A stretch of DNA of 64,000 nucleotides from Vibrio rhizosphaerae. Lineage in GTDB: Bacteria; Pseudomonadota; Gammaproteobacteria; Enterobacterales; Vibrionaceae. This document shows positions 17,216 through 25,562 of this stretch, piece by piece (within the stretch, counting starts at the first letter, position 1; each line of letters opens with the position of its first letter). The stretch is from contig NZ_AP024903.1 in NCBI RefSeq assembly GCF_024347095.1, positions 186,001 to 250,000 on the forward strand. Direction: 5' to 3'. Made by a program: the position numbers and the translations under genes. The notes below the pieces were generated by a model, which saw nothing but the letters and a program-made list of their open reading frames with translations, searched no databases and had not been told where the DNA came from.

Positions 17216-17959
17216 TTAGATGAAGTGATATCTCATTAGACTGGAAATGTACCATATGAAATTTTTTGAGAAAATTTTTCTATTTTGATGAGCTGCATAA
17301 TGAATGGCTTTAACATCAGGATAATATAAAATTCTAAACTTATTCTTATTTGCACGAGTACAAATATCAACATCTTCAAAATACATAAAGTAATTTTCAT
17401 TAAAGCCATTTAAATGCTTATAACACTTGACTGTAAATAATAGAAATGAACCTGCAGCCCAATCAATACTTGTTGGTTGTTTTATTAATGACTTATCATA
17501 GTAATCATTTCTATTTATATTTAGAAGTGATTTTATTGGGTTCAAAAAACTTGGATACTTTCGAATAGAGTTATCATAAATAGTATAGTTTTTATCTTTG
17601 TACAAGTTAATTGTAGATATGTCACTTTTATACTGTTTGGCAAACTGAATCAAATTATCTAATGCCTCATTACTAATGCATACATCTGGGTTTAGGACTA
17701 AGAAAAAATCATCTATATTCATGTTCATTTGATTTGTAGCATAATAAAAAACCTCATTATTATTTGCACCAAAACCTTTGCATTCCCTTCCTTCTATTAG
17801 CTCAACATCTGAATTTACACAATATTCTTTCAGTGCTTGAGTCGAAGGAGTGTTAGATTTTAATATGACTTTATGATTTTTTGATAATTCCCCGAGGATA
17901 TTGTTGTCAATAATCATACTATCATGATTATGATTGATAACTGATATGTAGAGTGTCAT
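17216..17959 (-). CDS. GT2 family glycosyltransferase (WbbL-like)
   Basis: 247 residues. The N-terminus TLYISVINHNHD is a degenerate form of the GT2 start. FLVLNPDVCI supplies the metal-binding position, and DWAAGSFLLF with YFMYFEDVDICTRA is typical of WbbL/RfbF-type rhamnosyltransferases (a WxxG segment then the EDVDxxxR helix). It overlaps the start of the wbpM-like gene by 4 bases on the same strand and is probably transcribed with it. It converges with the aminotransferase gene. The gene is AT-rich like the block to its left, not like the wbpM gene it joins. Confidence 0.82.
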   Translation of the reverse strand: MTLYISVINHNHDSMIIDNNILGELSKNHKVILKSNTPSTQALKEYCVNSDVELIEGRECKGFGANNNEVFYYATNQMNMNIDDFFLVLNPDVCISNEALDNLIQFAKQYKSDISTINLYKDKNYTIYDNSIRKYPSFLNPIKSLLNINRNDYYDKSLIKQPTSIDWAAGSFLLFTVKCYKHLNGFNENYFMYFEDVDICTRANKNKFRILYYPDVKAIHYAAHQNRKIFSKNFIWYISSLMRYHFI

Positions 17960-19833
17960 GAGCGCGACTCATTTTTAGGGTTATAACCAGTAGGAGCTTC
18001 AAAAAGAATATTTTTAATGCAGTTAATATCAAAATTATGGCAACAAATATCAAGTGCATCGACTAATTTATTCATGTTTTCCCATGACAGCTTATTCTCA
18101 CTTGCTGTCATGATTTTTTTATGACTAGTTCCTTCAACATTTTCACCAATCAATAATTCTTCATATAATTTCTCACCGGGACGTAGTCCTGTAAAACGGA
18201 TTTCGATATCCCCTTCATCTACTTTCCCGTCGTAATATTCTTTCATTCCCATTAAGTGAATCATCCGTTTTGCCAGATCCAATATTTTTACTGGATCTCC
18301 CATATCTAATACAAACACTTGTCCATTGTGTCCCATAGCACTTGCCTGAATAACCAGCTGTGCAGCTTCAGGAATGAGCATGAAATAACGAATGATGTCT
18401 GGATGTGTCACTGTAACTGGTCCACCTTGACGGATTTGCTTTTTAAACAGGGGGACAACAGAGCCTGAAGAGCCCAATACATTGCCAAAGCGGACCATAG
18501 TAAATGTTGTATCTGTTTCTTTATCGGCAAGTGCTTGTAACACAAGCTCGGCCATTCTCTTGCTGGCTCCCATAATGTTGGTCGGGCGAACGGCTTTGTC
18601 GGTAGAGACTAATGTAAAGTTTTTTACACCAGCCTCAATTGCTGCATTTGCACAAGACAATGTGCCAAAGACATTATTACGAATTCCCTCGACAATATTA
18701 TTTTCAACAATCGGAACATGCTTGTAGGCTGCGGCATGATAAACCGTTTCTACATTGTGGGCCTGCATAAGCTTCAATACACGGTTTTGTCTTTGAACCG
18801 AGCCAAGTGCTGTTACAATTATTGTTTCTAGATTTTTTCGTGTTTTTACTGATTGTAGCTCTTGGTCAACTTTGTATAGGTTGTATTCATTGAGTTCGAA
18901 TAGGATTAATGTCGCTGGGTTTTGTGCCAAAATCTGTCGGCAGAGCTCTGAACCAATGGAACCACCGGCACCGGTAACCATCACACTTTTACCAGTGATA
19001 TTTTTAGACAATAACGTGGGGTCAGGGTCAACAGGTGCTCGTCCGAGCAAATCAAACAGATCCAGATCTCTGACGTCAGTTGCCCTTGCTTTACCGGTGG
19101 CAATATCCTCGACACTCGGTACGGACTGAACTTCAATCGGCCAGTGAGAGAGTTTTTCCAACAGCCGTAATCGTTCTCCTTTGCTGATATTATTGATCGC
19201 AAGTAGCAGTTTTATCGGTTGATAGAGAGACTTTAACCGTTCAAATTCATTGCTATGATGAACTCTGATACCAAACATAATTTGTCCGGTTTTAGTCGGA
19301 TCATCATCCAGTAAGATAACAGGATGATATTCATCACCCTGTATCAGGGCATAAGCCAGATCTCTGCCAGTTGCACCGGCACCATATATGAAGACATTTG
19401 GCTTATGTCGTTTGTAATCATAGTAATAAATCGTTCTGATCAGGATCCTGGGCCCTCCCAGAGTCAGAATGGCTAAACCAGCATAGATAAATGGGACACT
19501 TCTGGGAATGAATGCCTGAAAGAAAAAGCCACTGAGTGAGAGTGTGAGTGAAGACAGAAATACAGCTAAAAATATATGTCCGATTGCTGGAAGCATCATA
19601 TAGCGAAGCACAGCACGATACATCCCAAATCGAACGAAAGTGATTAAAGTGACAATGATTGTTGCTAAAACACAAAGTCCTTCCCTATATCCTAAAGTGA
19701 AATGAAAACCATCAAGACGTAGAACCATGGCAAACAATAATGATATCAGTACAGCAAAAATATCATAAAAAACACTAATGATACGTTTATTTCGGCGTTT
19801 GGTTTGGAATAGTAGTTGAATCGGAGTAAACAT
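17956..19833 (-). CDS. WbpM/CapD-type nucleoside-diphosphate sugar 4,6-dehydratase
   Basis: About 625 residues. Four N-terminal membrane helices (about 15-140) are followed by a CoA-binding-like Rossmann domain (YGAGATGRDLAYAL). The SDR domain then has MVTGAGGSIGSELC, STDKAVRPTNIMGASKRMAEL and RPGEKLYEE. The Met in MGASK replaces Tyr, the mark of the long WbpM/PglF class. These enzymes turn UDP-GlcNAc into UDP-4-keto-6-deoxy-GlcNAc. With the divergent reductase/epimerase and small phosphoglycosyltransferase, this fits a UDP-QuiNAc or FucNAc start module. I chose ATG 19833 because MFTPIQLLF matches family starts; the frame also has a TTG 15 bases upstream. Confidence 0.9.
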   Translation of the reverse strand: MFTPIQLLFQTKRRNKRIISVFYDIFAVLISLLFAMVLRLDGFHFTLGYREGLCVLATIIVTLITFVRFGMYRAVLRYMMLPAIGHIFLAVFLSSLTLSLSGFFFQAFIPRSVPFIYAGLAILTLGGPRILIRTIYYYDYKRHKPNVFIYGAGATGRDLAYALIQGDEYHPVILLDDDPTKTGQIMFGIRVHHSNEFERLKSLYQPIKLLLAINNISKGERLRLLEKLSHWPIEVQSVPSVEDIATGKARATDVRDLDLFDLLGRAPVDPDPTLLSKNITGKSVMVTGAGGSIGSELCRQILAQNPATLILFELNEYNLYKVDQELQSVKTRKNLETIIVTALGSVQRQNRVLKLMQAHNVETVYHAAAYKHVPIVENNIVEGIRNNVFGTLSCANAAIEAGVKNFTLVSTDKAVRPTNIMGASKRMAELVLQALADKETDTTFTMVRFGNVLGSSGSVVPLFKKQIRQGGPVTVTHPDIIRYFMLIPEAAQLVIQASAMGHNGQVFVLDMGDPVKILDLAKRMIHLMGMKEYYDGKVDEGDIEIRFTGLRPGEKLYEELLIGENVEGTSHKKIMTASENKLSWENMNKLVDALDICCHNFDINCIKNILFEAPTGYNPKNESRS

Positions 19834-20029
19834 TGCTTTTATGCCCAATTGATCTCATTAAGAGATGGAAGGTTTATGTCTTATTATCGGTTATATATTT
19901 TTGTTCTTGAGCACCGATAGTCTAGTTTAAGTCTTACACTTCATCTGGATCAATTGTAAACTTCAGATTATTGGTGGTTATCGGTGTTGTTAGGTTGCTT
20001 TTTGAGCATCTTGATGTTGTGGGAAATTG

Positions 20030-20980
20030 ATGAAAGTTTTAGTTACTGGTAGTTCTGGTTTTGTTGGAAGACGCGTCACACAAATGGCCTGTAATCAGGG
20101 CTGGGATGTTTTGACACATGGTAGAACAGCAGATCTTTCTCGGCAACCATCGATTGTTTGTGCATTAGAGTCGAATACCGATTGGTCGTCAGCTCTTATG
20201 GACGTTGACTGTGTGGTGCATTGTGCTGCCAGAGTGCACCAAATGAATGAATCTCCCGAAGAAGCGCAACATGCTTATCAGGATGCGAATGTACTTGGTA
20301 CACTCAATTTGGCGCGTCAGGCTGTCAACGCGGGTGTGAAACGATTTATTTTTATCAGTTCCATTAAGGTCAACGGTGAATGGACAAAAAACGGGCAACC
20401 TTTTTTGCCGACATTCGATGCGCAACCAGAAGACCCTTATGGAGTGAGCAAATATCAGGCAGAAGTCGGATTATGGCAATTAGCCGATGAGACAGGGCTG
20501 GAAGTTGTTGTGATTCGTCCGCCACTGGTTTACGGTCCGGGAGTCAAAGCGAATTTCTTGTCGATGATGAACTGGGTTTCTCGGTCCTTACCTCTGCCAT
20601 TCGGCGCGATTCCGGCCAAAAGGAGTCTGGTCTATCTGGATAATCTGGCTGATCTCATTATCACGTGTTGTACCCATCCGGTTGCTGCGGGAAACACATT
20701 TCTTGTTTCCGATGATCATGATATCTCAATTCCCCAGCTCTTACGCCTTTTAGCGAAAGTGATGAATGTGCCGTCTCGTTTGATACCAGTCCCCCCCCGG
20801 TTGCTATTATGGGGACTGTCGCTATTGGGTAAACGGGCGATTGGCCAGAGGTTATGTTATCCTCTGCAACTTGATATTCGTGCAACAAAAGAGAAGTTGG
20901 GTTGGTCCCCGCCAGTCTCACTGGAGGATGGTCTCAGACACACGGTTCTGGCATATCAACAGCAGAAAGAGCAACAATGA
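20030..20980 (+). CDS. NDP-sugar 4-reductase/epimerase (WbpV/WreQ-like SDR)
   Basis: 316 residues of an extended SDR. TGSSGFVGRRV binds NAD(P), FISSIKVNGE and PYGVSKYQAE give the Ser and Tyr-x3-Lys catalytic residues, and RPPLVYGPGVKANF is the substrate loop. This subgroup typically pairs with WbpM and a small sugar transferase, reducing UDP-4-keto-6-deoxy-GlcNAc to UDP-QuiNAc or UDP-FucNAc. ATG 20030 is chosen with GTGGG upstream. The stop overlaps the next ATG (ATGA), so translation is coupled. It is divergent from the wbpM-like gene across a 196-base gap. Epimerase versus reductase cannot be settled from sequence. Confidence 0.78.
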   Translation: MKVLVTGSSGFVGRRVTQMACNQGWDVLTHGRTADLSRQPSIVCALESNTDWSSALMDVDCVVHCAARVHQMNESPEEAQHAYQDANVLGTLNLARQAVNAGVKRFIFISSIKVNGEWTKNGQPFLPTFDAQPEDPYGVSKYQAEVGLWQLADETGLEVVVIRPPLVYGPGVKANFLSMMNWVSRSLPLPFGAIPAKRSLVYLDNLADLIITCCTHPVAAGNTFLVSDDHDISIPQLLRLLAKVMNVPSRLIPVPPRLLLWGLSLLGKRAIGQRLCYPLQLDIRATKEKLGWSPPVSLEDGLRHTVLAYQQQKEQQ

Positions 20981-21525
20981 TTAGATTACTGGATTTTGTT
21001 TTTGCATTACTGGGGCTTGTGACTTTGTGGCCGGTGATGTTGTGTGTTTGTATTTTGGGATATTTTGATACAAAGAGCCCCATTTTTACCCAAACCCGGG
21101 TCGGCCGGCGGCAAAAGCCATTTACCTTGATTAAGTTCAGAACGATGCCACCGAGTACTCAGTCTGTTGCGACACATCTGGTCGGTGCGACTTCTGTGAC
21201 AAAATTGGGGGCATTTTTAAGAAAAACCAAAATCGACGAGTTACCGCAACTGATCAATGTACTGAAAGGCGAGATGAGTTTAGTCGGGCCAAGACCTTGT
21301 TTGTTTAATCAGGAAGAGTTGATAGAAGCAAGAGAAAAACGGGGCGTTTTTGACGTGCTTCCCGGTATTACCGGATTGGCGCAAGTGAATGAGGTTGATA
21401 TGTCTACGCCTGAGCTGCTTGCTGAATTGGACCAGAAAATGGTTCAGACCATGACCATTCGCAACTATTTCGTTTATATTTTCCAGACCCTAGTGGGTAA
21501 AGGTTCAGGCGATCGGGTTAAGTAA
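20977..21525 (+). CDS. small polyprenyl-phosphate sugar-1-phosphate transferase (PglC/WreU-like)
   Basis: 182 residues. It has one N-terminal hydrophobic hairpin helix, then [41 protein letters not shown] and PRP. These are the conserved motifs of the monotopic phosphoglycosyltransferase core, with the catalytic Asp-Glu pair in IDELPQL. It starts assembly of a lipid-linked glycan by moving sugar-1-phosphate onto undecaprenyl phosphate. The upstream reductase suggests a QuiNAc or FucNAc-type sugar. It overlaps the previous gene by 4 bases. Its stop codon lies inside a long perfect palindrome. A second, long initiating transferase (WbaP) occurs at 50.9 kb. Confidence 0.87.
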   Translation: MIRLLDFVFALLGLVTLWPVMLCVCILGYFDTKSPIFTQTRVGRRQKPFTLIKFRTMPPSTQSVATHLVGATSVTKLGAFLRKTKIDELPQLINVLKGEMSLVGPRPCLFNQEELIEAREKRGVFDVLPGITGLAQVNEVDMSTPELLAELDQKMVQTMTIRNYFVYIFQTLVGKGSGDRVK

Positions 21526-21541
21526 GTACTTACTTAACCCG
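21514..21541. repeat. 28-bp perfect palindrome across stop codon
   Basis: The left arm CGGGTTAAGTAAGT is followed directly by its exact reverse complement, ending at 21541. The palindrome holds the TAA stop of the small sugar transferase and lies between two convergent genes (the cysN stop is at 21554). It has no U-tract on either side, so it is not a standard rho-independent terminator. It may act as an mRNA end stabiliser, a cruciform, or a protein site. Confidence 0.75.
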
Positions 21542-21553
21542 GTGTGTGCTTGC

Positions 21554-22963
21554 TTAAATTTTGATACAACCCCATTCGGGATAGTGCTTGCGAATGTAAG
21601 CGTTAAGATCTTTATCGGCCTGCGTATAAAACCGTATATCTTCTGTGGATTGGGGAGAGACGTTTTCGACCATTCCCGCTCCCACTGTGGCATTATTATG
21701 TCGGTCGATGATAATAAATGAACCCGTTTGAGGAAGAAGTTGGTATTTATCGATGGCGATACCCGTCGTCAACTTCACTGTTGCTAATGCAATCTCGTTG
21801 AGCTCCATAGATTCACTGTTTTCTGCGTGTTGTTCCAATGTGTTGACATCGATTTTATATGGGATTCCAGAGATTTTTCCTGTACAGGATTTGGTGGTAA
21901 ATTTGAATATATATTCCTTATGAGTTCTCAGTGGTGTCTCACTCATCCACACGACATTGGCATTAAACTGTTTTGTAATTGCAGGTCCATGGCCCGTATG
22001 CACCAACATATCACCACGGGAAATATCAATTTCATCTTCAAGAGTTAATGTTAATGCTTGCCCTGGTCGCGCTGATTCTAATTCCCCGTCATATGTGTAA
22101 ATTGATTTAATCCTAGAGGTTTTTCCAGATGGCAGAGTTGTGATTTCATCTCCAACTTGTAACAGTCCTGATGCTAGTGTGCCACAAAATCCTCGAAAAT
22201 TGAGATTAGCTCGATTTACATACTGAACTGGAAAGCGCATATGCTCCAAATCTTTATCTTGATCGATTTTTACCGTTTCCAATAACTTCATCAATGTTGC
22301 CCCGGGGTACCAGTCCATGTTTTGGCTGGGGACGACTACATTATCTCCAAGTAATGCAGAAATTGGGACAAAGCGGACATCATCAATGTTGAGGTGCTTA
22401 GCCATATCTCGATAATCAGTTTTTATTCTTTTATAAACCTCTTGATTATAGTCTATTAAGTCCATTTTATTTATAGCAACAATAACATGTTTAATACCTA
22501 ATAAACTGCATATATAACTGTGGCGACGAGTTTGGGTCTGAATGCCATGACGAGCATCTACCATGACAATTGCAAGAGCACATGTCGATGCGCCTGTAAC
22601 CATATTACGCGTATATTGCTCATGTCCAGGTGTGTCTGCGATGATAAATTTACGTTTATCGGTCGAAAAGTAACGATAAGCAACATCAATGGTGATGCCT
22701 TGTTCCCTTTCTGACTGGAGTCCATCAACCAGAAGTGCTAAATCAAATGATTGATCTGTTGTATTAAATTTCTGTGAATCTTTTTCAATGGCAGCCATCT
22801 GATCTTCATAGATAAGCTTACTGTCGTATAGCAGTCGGCCAATTAATGTCGATTTGCCGTCGTCGACATTACCACAAGTCAAAAAGCGTAACATGTCTTT
22901 GTTTTCGTGAACTTTAAGATAAGCTTCAATATCTTTTTCAATCAATTCCGATGAGTGCGCCAT
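21554..22963 (-). CDS. cysN: sulfate adenylyltransferase subunit 1 (GTPase)
   Basis: 469 residues. GNVDDGKSTLIGRLL is the G1 P-loop, DTPGHEQYTRNM is G3 and NKMDL is G4. ERE QGITIDVAYRYF is the GTPase switch region seen in CysN/NodQ. With CysD it forms ATP sulfurylase, making APS from sulfate and ATP driven by GTP hydrolysis. No APS kinase domain is fused; CysC is separate two genes upstream. It is the last gene of the operon, with AGAGGAAGAG before its ATG, and lies 43 bases after the DHH gene. It ends 28 bases from the convergent sugar transferase. Confidence 0.95.
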   Translation of the reverse strand: MAHSSELIEKDIEAYLKVHENKDMLRFLTCGNVDDGKSTLIGRLLYDSKLIYEDQMAAIEKDSQKFNTTDQSFDLALLVDGLQSEREQGITIDVAYRYFSTDKRKFIIADTPGHEQYTRNMVTGASTCALAIVMVDARHGIQTQTRRHSYICSLLGIKHVIVAINKMDLIDYNQEVYKRIKTDYRDMAKHLNIDDVRFVPISALLGDNVVVPSQNMDWYPGATLMKLLETVKIDQDKDLEHMRFPVQYVNRANLNFRGFCGTLASGLLQVGDEITTLPSGKTSRIKSIYTYDGELESARPGQALTLTLEDEIDISRGDMLVHTGHGPAITKQFNANVVWMSETPLRTHKEYIFKFTTKSCTGKISGIPYKIDVNTLEQHAENSESMELNEIALATVKLTTGIAIDKYQLLPQTGSFIIIDRHNNATVGAGMVENVSPQSTEDIRFYTQADKDLNAYIRKHYPEWGCIKI

Positions 22964-23005
22964 CGTCTCTTCCTCTTTATCAAACTATTCAGCAATAGTT
23001 TTGAT

Positions 23006-23974
23006 TCAATTCTGTTGGTAATAATGGGTAAGCACATCGATAAAGTGCATTTTCTCATCCAGAGGAAGCGCATTAATTCCAGCAGCAGCCTTCCTTCCTC
23101 CTCCTGTGGCAAATTGACAGCATACCTCATCAGCCCCCATCCGGTTTCTCAATGGCGCTCGAACACTGACAGTATAATTTTTTTGGTTTTCATTGAGAGT
23201 CAGTACCGCATGGGCCAGTTTTGGCGACTGGTTAGTTAGCTCATTGCTGAAAACACCACTGATACGGCGGGCCCAAGCTTCACTCGGTAGTTCAAATACT
23301 CGACAAACCATATTTTCTGCGACTGGTGTTATACCTGTAATTTTGGAATTATCGTATGCATAGCCCTTTTGTAACTGATAATAGGGGGATTTGGGATCTT
23401 CCCTAAGCATGAACGGATCCGGATAATTTAGTAACTGCTGGAAAAGCTTTGTTGGGGGAATATGCAAATCATCAAGACTTGCACCATAACTGTTATAGTT
23501 GATGAGTGTTCCCAGTTCACAAAGATAATTCGTGTCTTCTTGATTTAAACCTGCGTTTTCCGCGATGGATTGTGCACGTTGATGAAGATTATCCCCAAAA
23601 GTGGCTGCAATAGCCCACGTGACGAATTGACCATTTAACCTTTGATTGATGAGTAGACTGGTACAGACCTCGGAATCAAGATTAATGAGTGTTTCTAAGT
23701 ATGGTGATTGAGGTATTTCACCACAGCGGTGATGGTCGCAATAAAATACGTTTATTCCCTGATTGAGTAACTTTTGTAATGGCGCGGTGTTTTTTTCCAT
23801 GGATATATCAAGTGCTGTTACGGATGTTGCATCACCAGCTGTCACAACATGATTGAGTAACTTGATATCTCTTTTTACGCCAGTAATTAACTGACTTTGC
23901 TTAGGGGTTGCAAGGCGTAGTTGTAGCAGGGCGATAATGCCGTCGGCATCCCCGTTAAATATGTCATAATGCAT
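23006..23974 (-). CDS. DHH-family phosphoesterase
   Basis: 322 residues. The DHH motifs are in order: FNGDADG (Asp9, Asp11), ALDIS (Asp56), CDHH (Asp80-His82) and INLD (Asp100). A C-terminal DHHA1-like GGGRKAAAGI nucleotide-binding loop follows. DHH/DHHA1 enzymes hydrolyse short oligoribonucleotides or 3'-phosphoadenosine-5'-phosphate (pAp), as NrnA does. It lies 2 bases after cysC and before cysN. Because PAPS-dependent sulfotransferases release pAp, a role in pAp removal is attractive, replacing or helping CysQ. That role is inferred from context only. The cluster position is unlike usual cysDNC operons. Confidence 0.75.
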   Translation of the reverse strand: MHYDIFNGDADGIIALLQLRLATPKQSQLITGVKRDIKLLNHVVTAGDATSVTALDISMEKNTAPLQKLLNQGINVFYCDHHRCGEIPQSPYLETLINLDSEVCTSLLINQRLNGQFVTWAIAATFGDNLHQRAQSIAENAGLNQEDTNYLCELGTLINYNSYGASLDDLHIPPTKLFQQLLNYPDPFMLREDPKSPYYQLQKGYAYDNSKITGITPVAENMVCRVFELPSEAWARRISGVFSNELTNQSPKLAHAVLTLNENQKNYTVSVRAPLRNRMGADEVCCQFATGGGRKAAAGINALPLDEKMHFIDVLTHYYQQN

Positions 23975-23976
23975 TA

Positions 23977-24615
23977 TTACTCTCCTTCGAGGTAACCGAG
24001 TTGTTGCAGCTTTTCGATAATTTCCTCAGCACAGGCTTCAATTGATTTTTTTTCTGTTTTGATATGAATTTCTGGATGAAGCGGTGGCTGGTACTCAGAA
24101 TCGATACCCGTAAAGTTTTTGATAACACCAGTACGAGCTTTTTTGTAGAGGCTTTTCGGATCTCTGGCTTCACAGACTGTCAGTGGGGTATCAATGTAAA
24201 TTTCCAGAAATTGTGTTTCTGGAAACAGTGCTCTGACTTGTTGGCGCTCTGTGGCAAATGGAGAAATAAATGCGGTCAGTACAATCAAGCCTGAGTCAAC
24301 AAACAATCTTGCTACTTCACCAATACGACGGATGTTTTCTACCCGATCAGTATCGTTAAAACTTAAATCTTTGTTCAGTCCGTGGCGTATATTATCGCCA
24401 TCGAGCAGGTAACTATGCTTTCCTTGCTGAAACAAGCGTACTTCTACTGCATTTGCAATGCTTGACTTCCCTGAACCACTTAATCCGGTAAACCATAGTA
24501 CGACAGGCTTTTGATTTTTCTGCTTAATGCGATCCGATTGTGTTATCGATGAACAATGCCACACGACATTATGATATACATCATGTTGCTCTTGATGTTT
24601 ACCAGAAGAACTCAT
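23977..24615 (-). CDS. cysC: adenylylsulfate (APS) kinase
   Basis: 212 residues. [18 protein letters not shown] is the P-loop. [30 protein letters not shown] and [13 protein letters not shown] are conserved CysC segments. [26 protein letters not shown] is the lid/substrate region. It phosphorylates APS to PAPS, the donor used by sulfotransferases as well as in cysteine synthesis. Its ATG overlaps the cysD stop by one base and the DHH gene follows after 2 bases, so the genes are translationally coupled. Confidence 0.95.
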   Translation of the reverse strand: MSSSGKHQEQHDVYHNVVWHCSSITQSDRIKQKNQKPVVLWFTGLSGSGKSSIANAVEVRLFQQGKHSYLLDGDNIRHGLNKDLSFNDTDRVENIRRIGEVARLFVDSGLIVLTAFISPFATERQQVRALFPETQFLEIYIDTPLTVCEARDPKSLYKKARTGVIKNFTGIDSEYQPPLHPEIHIKTEKKSIEACAEEIIEKLQQLGYLEGE

Positions 24616-25529
24616 CAGAAGTATCCTTCACGTTTTTTCTTTTCCATTGAGCCTGAGCTGTCATGATCAATAGCTCTCCCTTGCCTTTCTGAAGTCGTTG
24701 TTAAAAGCATCTCCTGAATAATATCAGGAAGCGTGGTTGCTTTGGATTCGATCGCTCCAGTGAGGGGGTAGCAGCCTAATGTTCTGAAGCGTACCATTTT
24801 TTCTTCTATTACTTCTCCTTCCTTTAACGCCATACGTTCATCATCAACCATAATTAACATGCCATCCCGTTCAACGACCGGCCGTTTTTGCGCGAAATAA
24901 AGACTGGGAATTTCAATTTGTTCCAGATATATATATTGCCAGATATCTAGTTCTGTCCAATTCGATAAGGGAAATACACGAATACTCTCCCCTTTATTTA
25001 TCCGGCCGTTGTAGATATTCCACAATTCTGGGCGCTGGTTTTTCGGATCCCAATGGTGGTGTTCATCCCGAAATGAATAGACACGTTCTTTCGCTCTGGA
25101 TTTTTCTTCGTCGCGTCGGGCTCCTCCAAACGCGGCATCGAAGTTGTATTTATCGAGTGCCTGTTTTAATCCTTGGGTTTTCATGATGTCGGTATGCTTC
25201 GAGCTCCCGTGGATAAAAGGGTTGATTTTGATGGCTAACCCTTCAGGATTTTGATGGACAATCAATTTCATGCCAAGTTTATTTGCCATGTAGTCACGGA
25301 ACTGGATCATTTCCTTAAATTTCCATGTTGTATCAACATGCATCAGAGGGAAAGGCGGAACCGCTGGGGAAAATGCTTTCTGGGCAAGATGCAGCATGAC
25401 GGAAGAGTCTTTACCGACGGAATACAGCATTACAGGATTATCAAATTCAGCTGCGACTTCTCGCATGATATGTATTGATTCAGCTTCTAGCTGTTTCAAA
25501 TGGGTCATACGTTCAGGAGAAAGTGTCAT
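24615..25529 (-). CDS. cysD: sulfate adenylyltransferase subunit 2
   Basis: 304 residues. [16 protein letters not shown] is the PP-loop (SGGKDS-like) of the ATP pyrophosphatase fold. [16 protein letters not shown] and [15 protein letters not shown] are diagnostic of CysD. It pairs with CysN to form APS. It follows the SLC13 permease gene by 33 bases and overlaps cysC by one base. In E. coli the order is cysD-cysN-cysC; here the order is permease-cysD-cysC-DHH-cysN. This suggests a rearranged, possibly second, set dedicated to this locus. Confidence 0.95.
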   Translation of the reverse strand: MTLSPERMTHLKQLEAESIHIMREVAAEFDNPVMLYSVGKDSSVMLHLAQKAFSPAVPPFPLMHVDTTWKFKEMIQFRDYMANKLGMKLIVHQNPEGLAIKINPFIHGSSKHTDIMKTQGLKQALDKYNFDAAFGGARRDEEKSRAKERVYSFRDEHHHWDPKNQRPELWNIYNGRINKGESIRVFPLSNWTELDIWQYIYLEQIEIPSLYFAQKRPVVERDGMLIMVDDERMALKEGEVIEEKMVRFRTLGCYPLTGAIESKATTLPDIIQEMLLTTTSERQGRAIDHDSSGSMEKKKREGYF

Positions 25530-25562
25530 TTCTATGTCCCTTGATAAAATGAATAGGCATAA

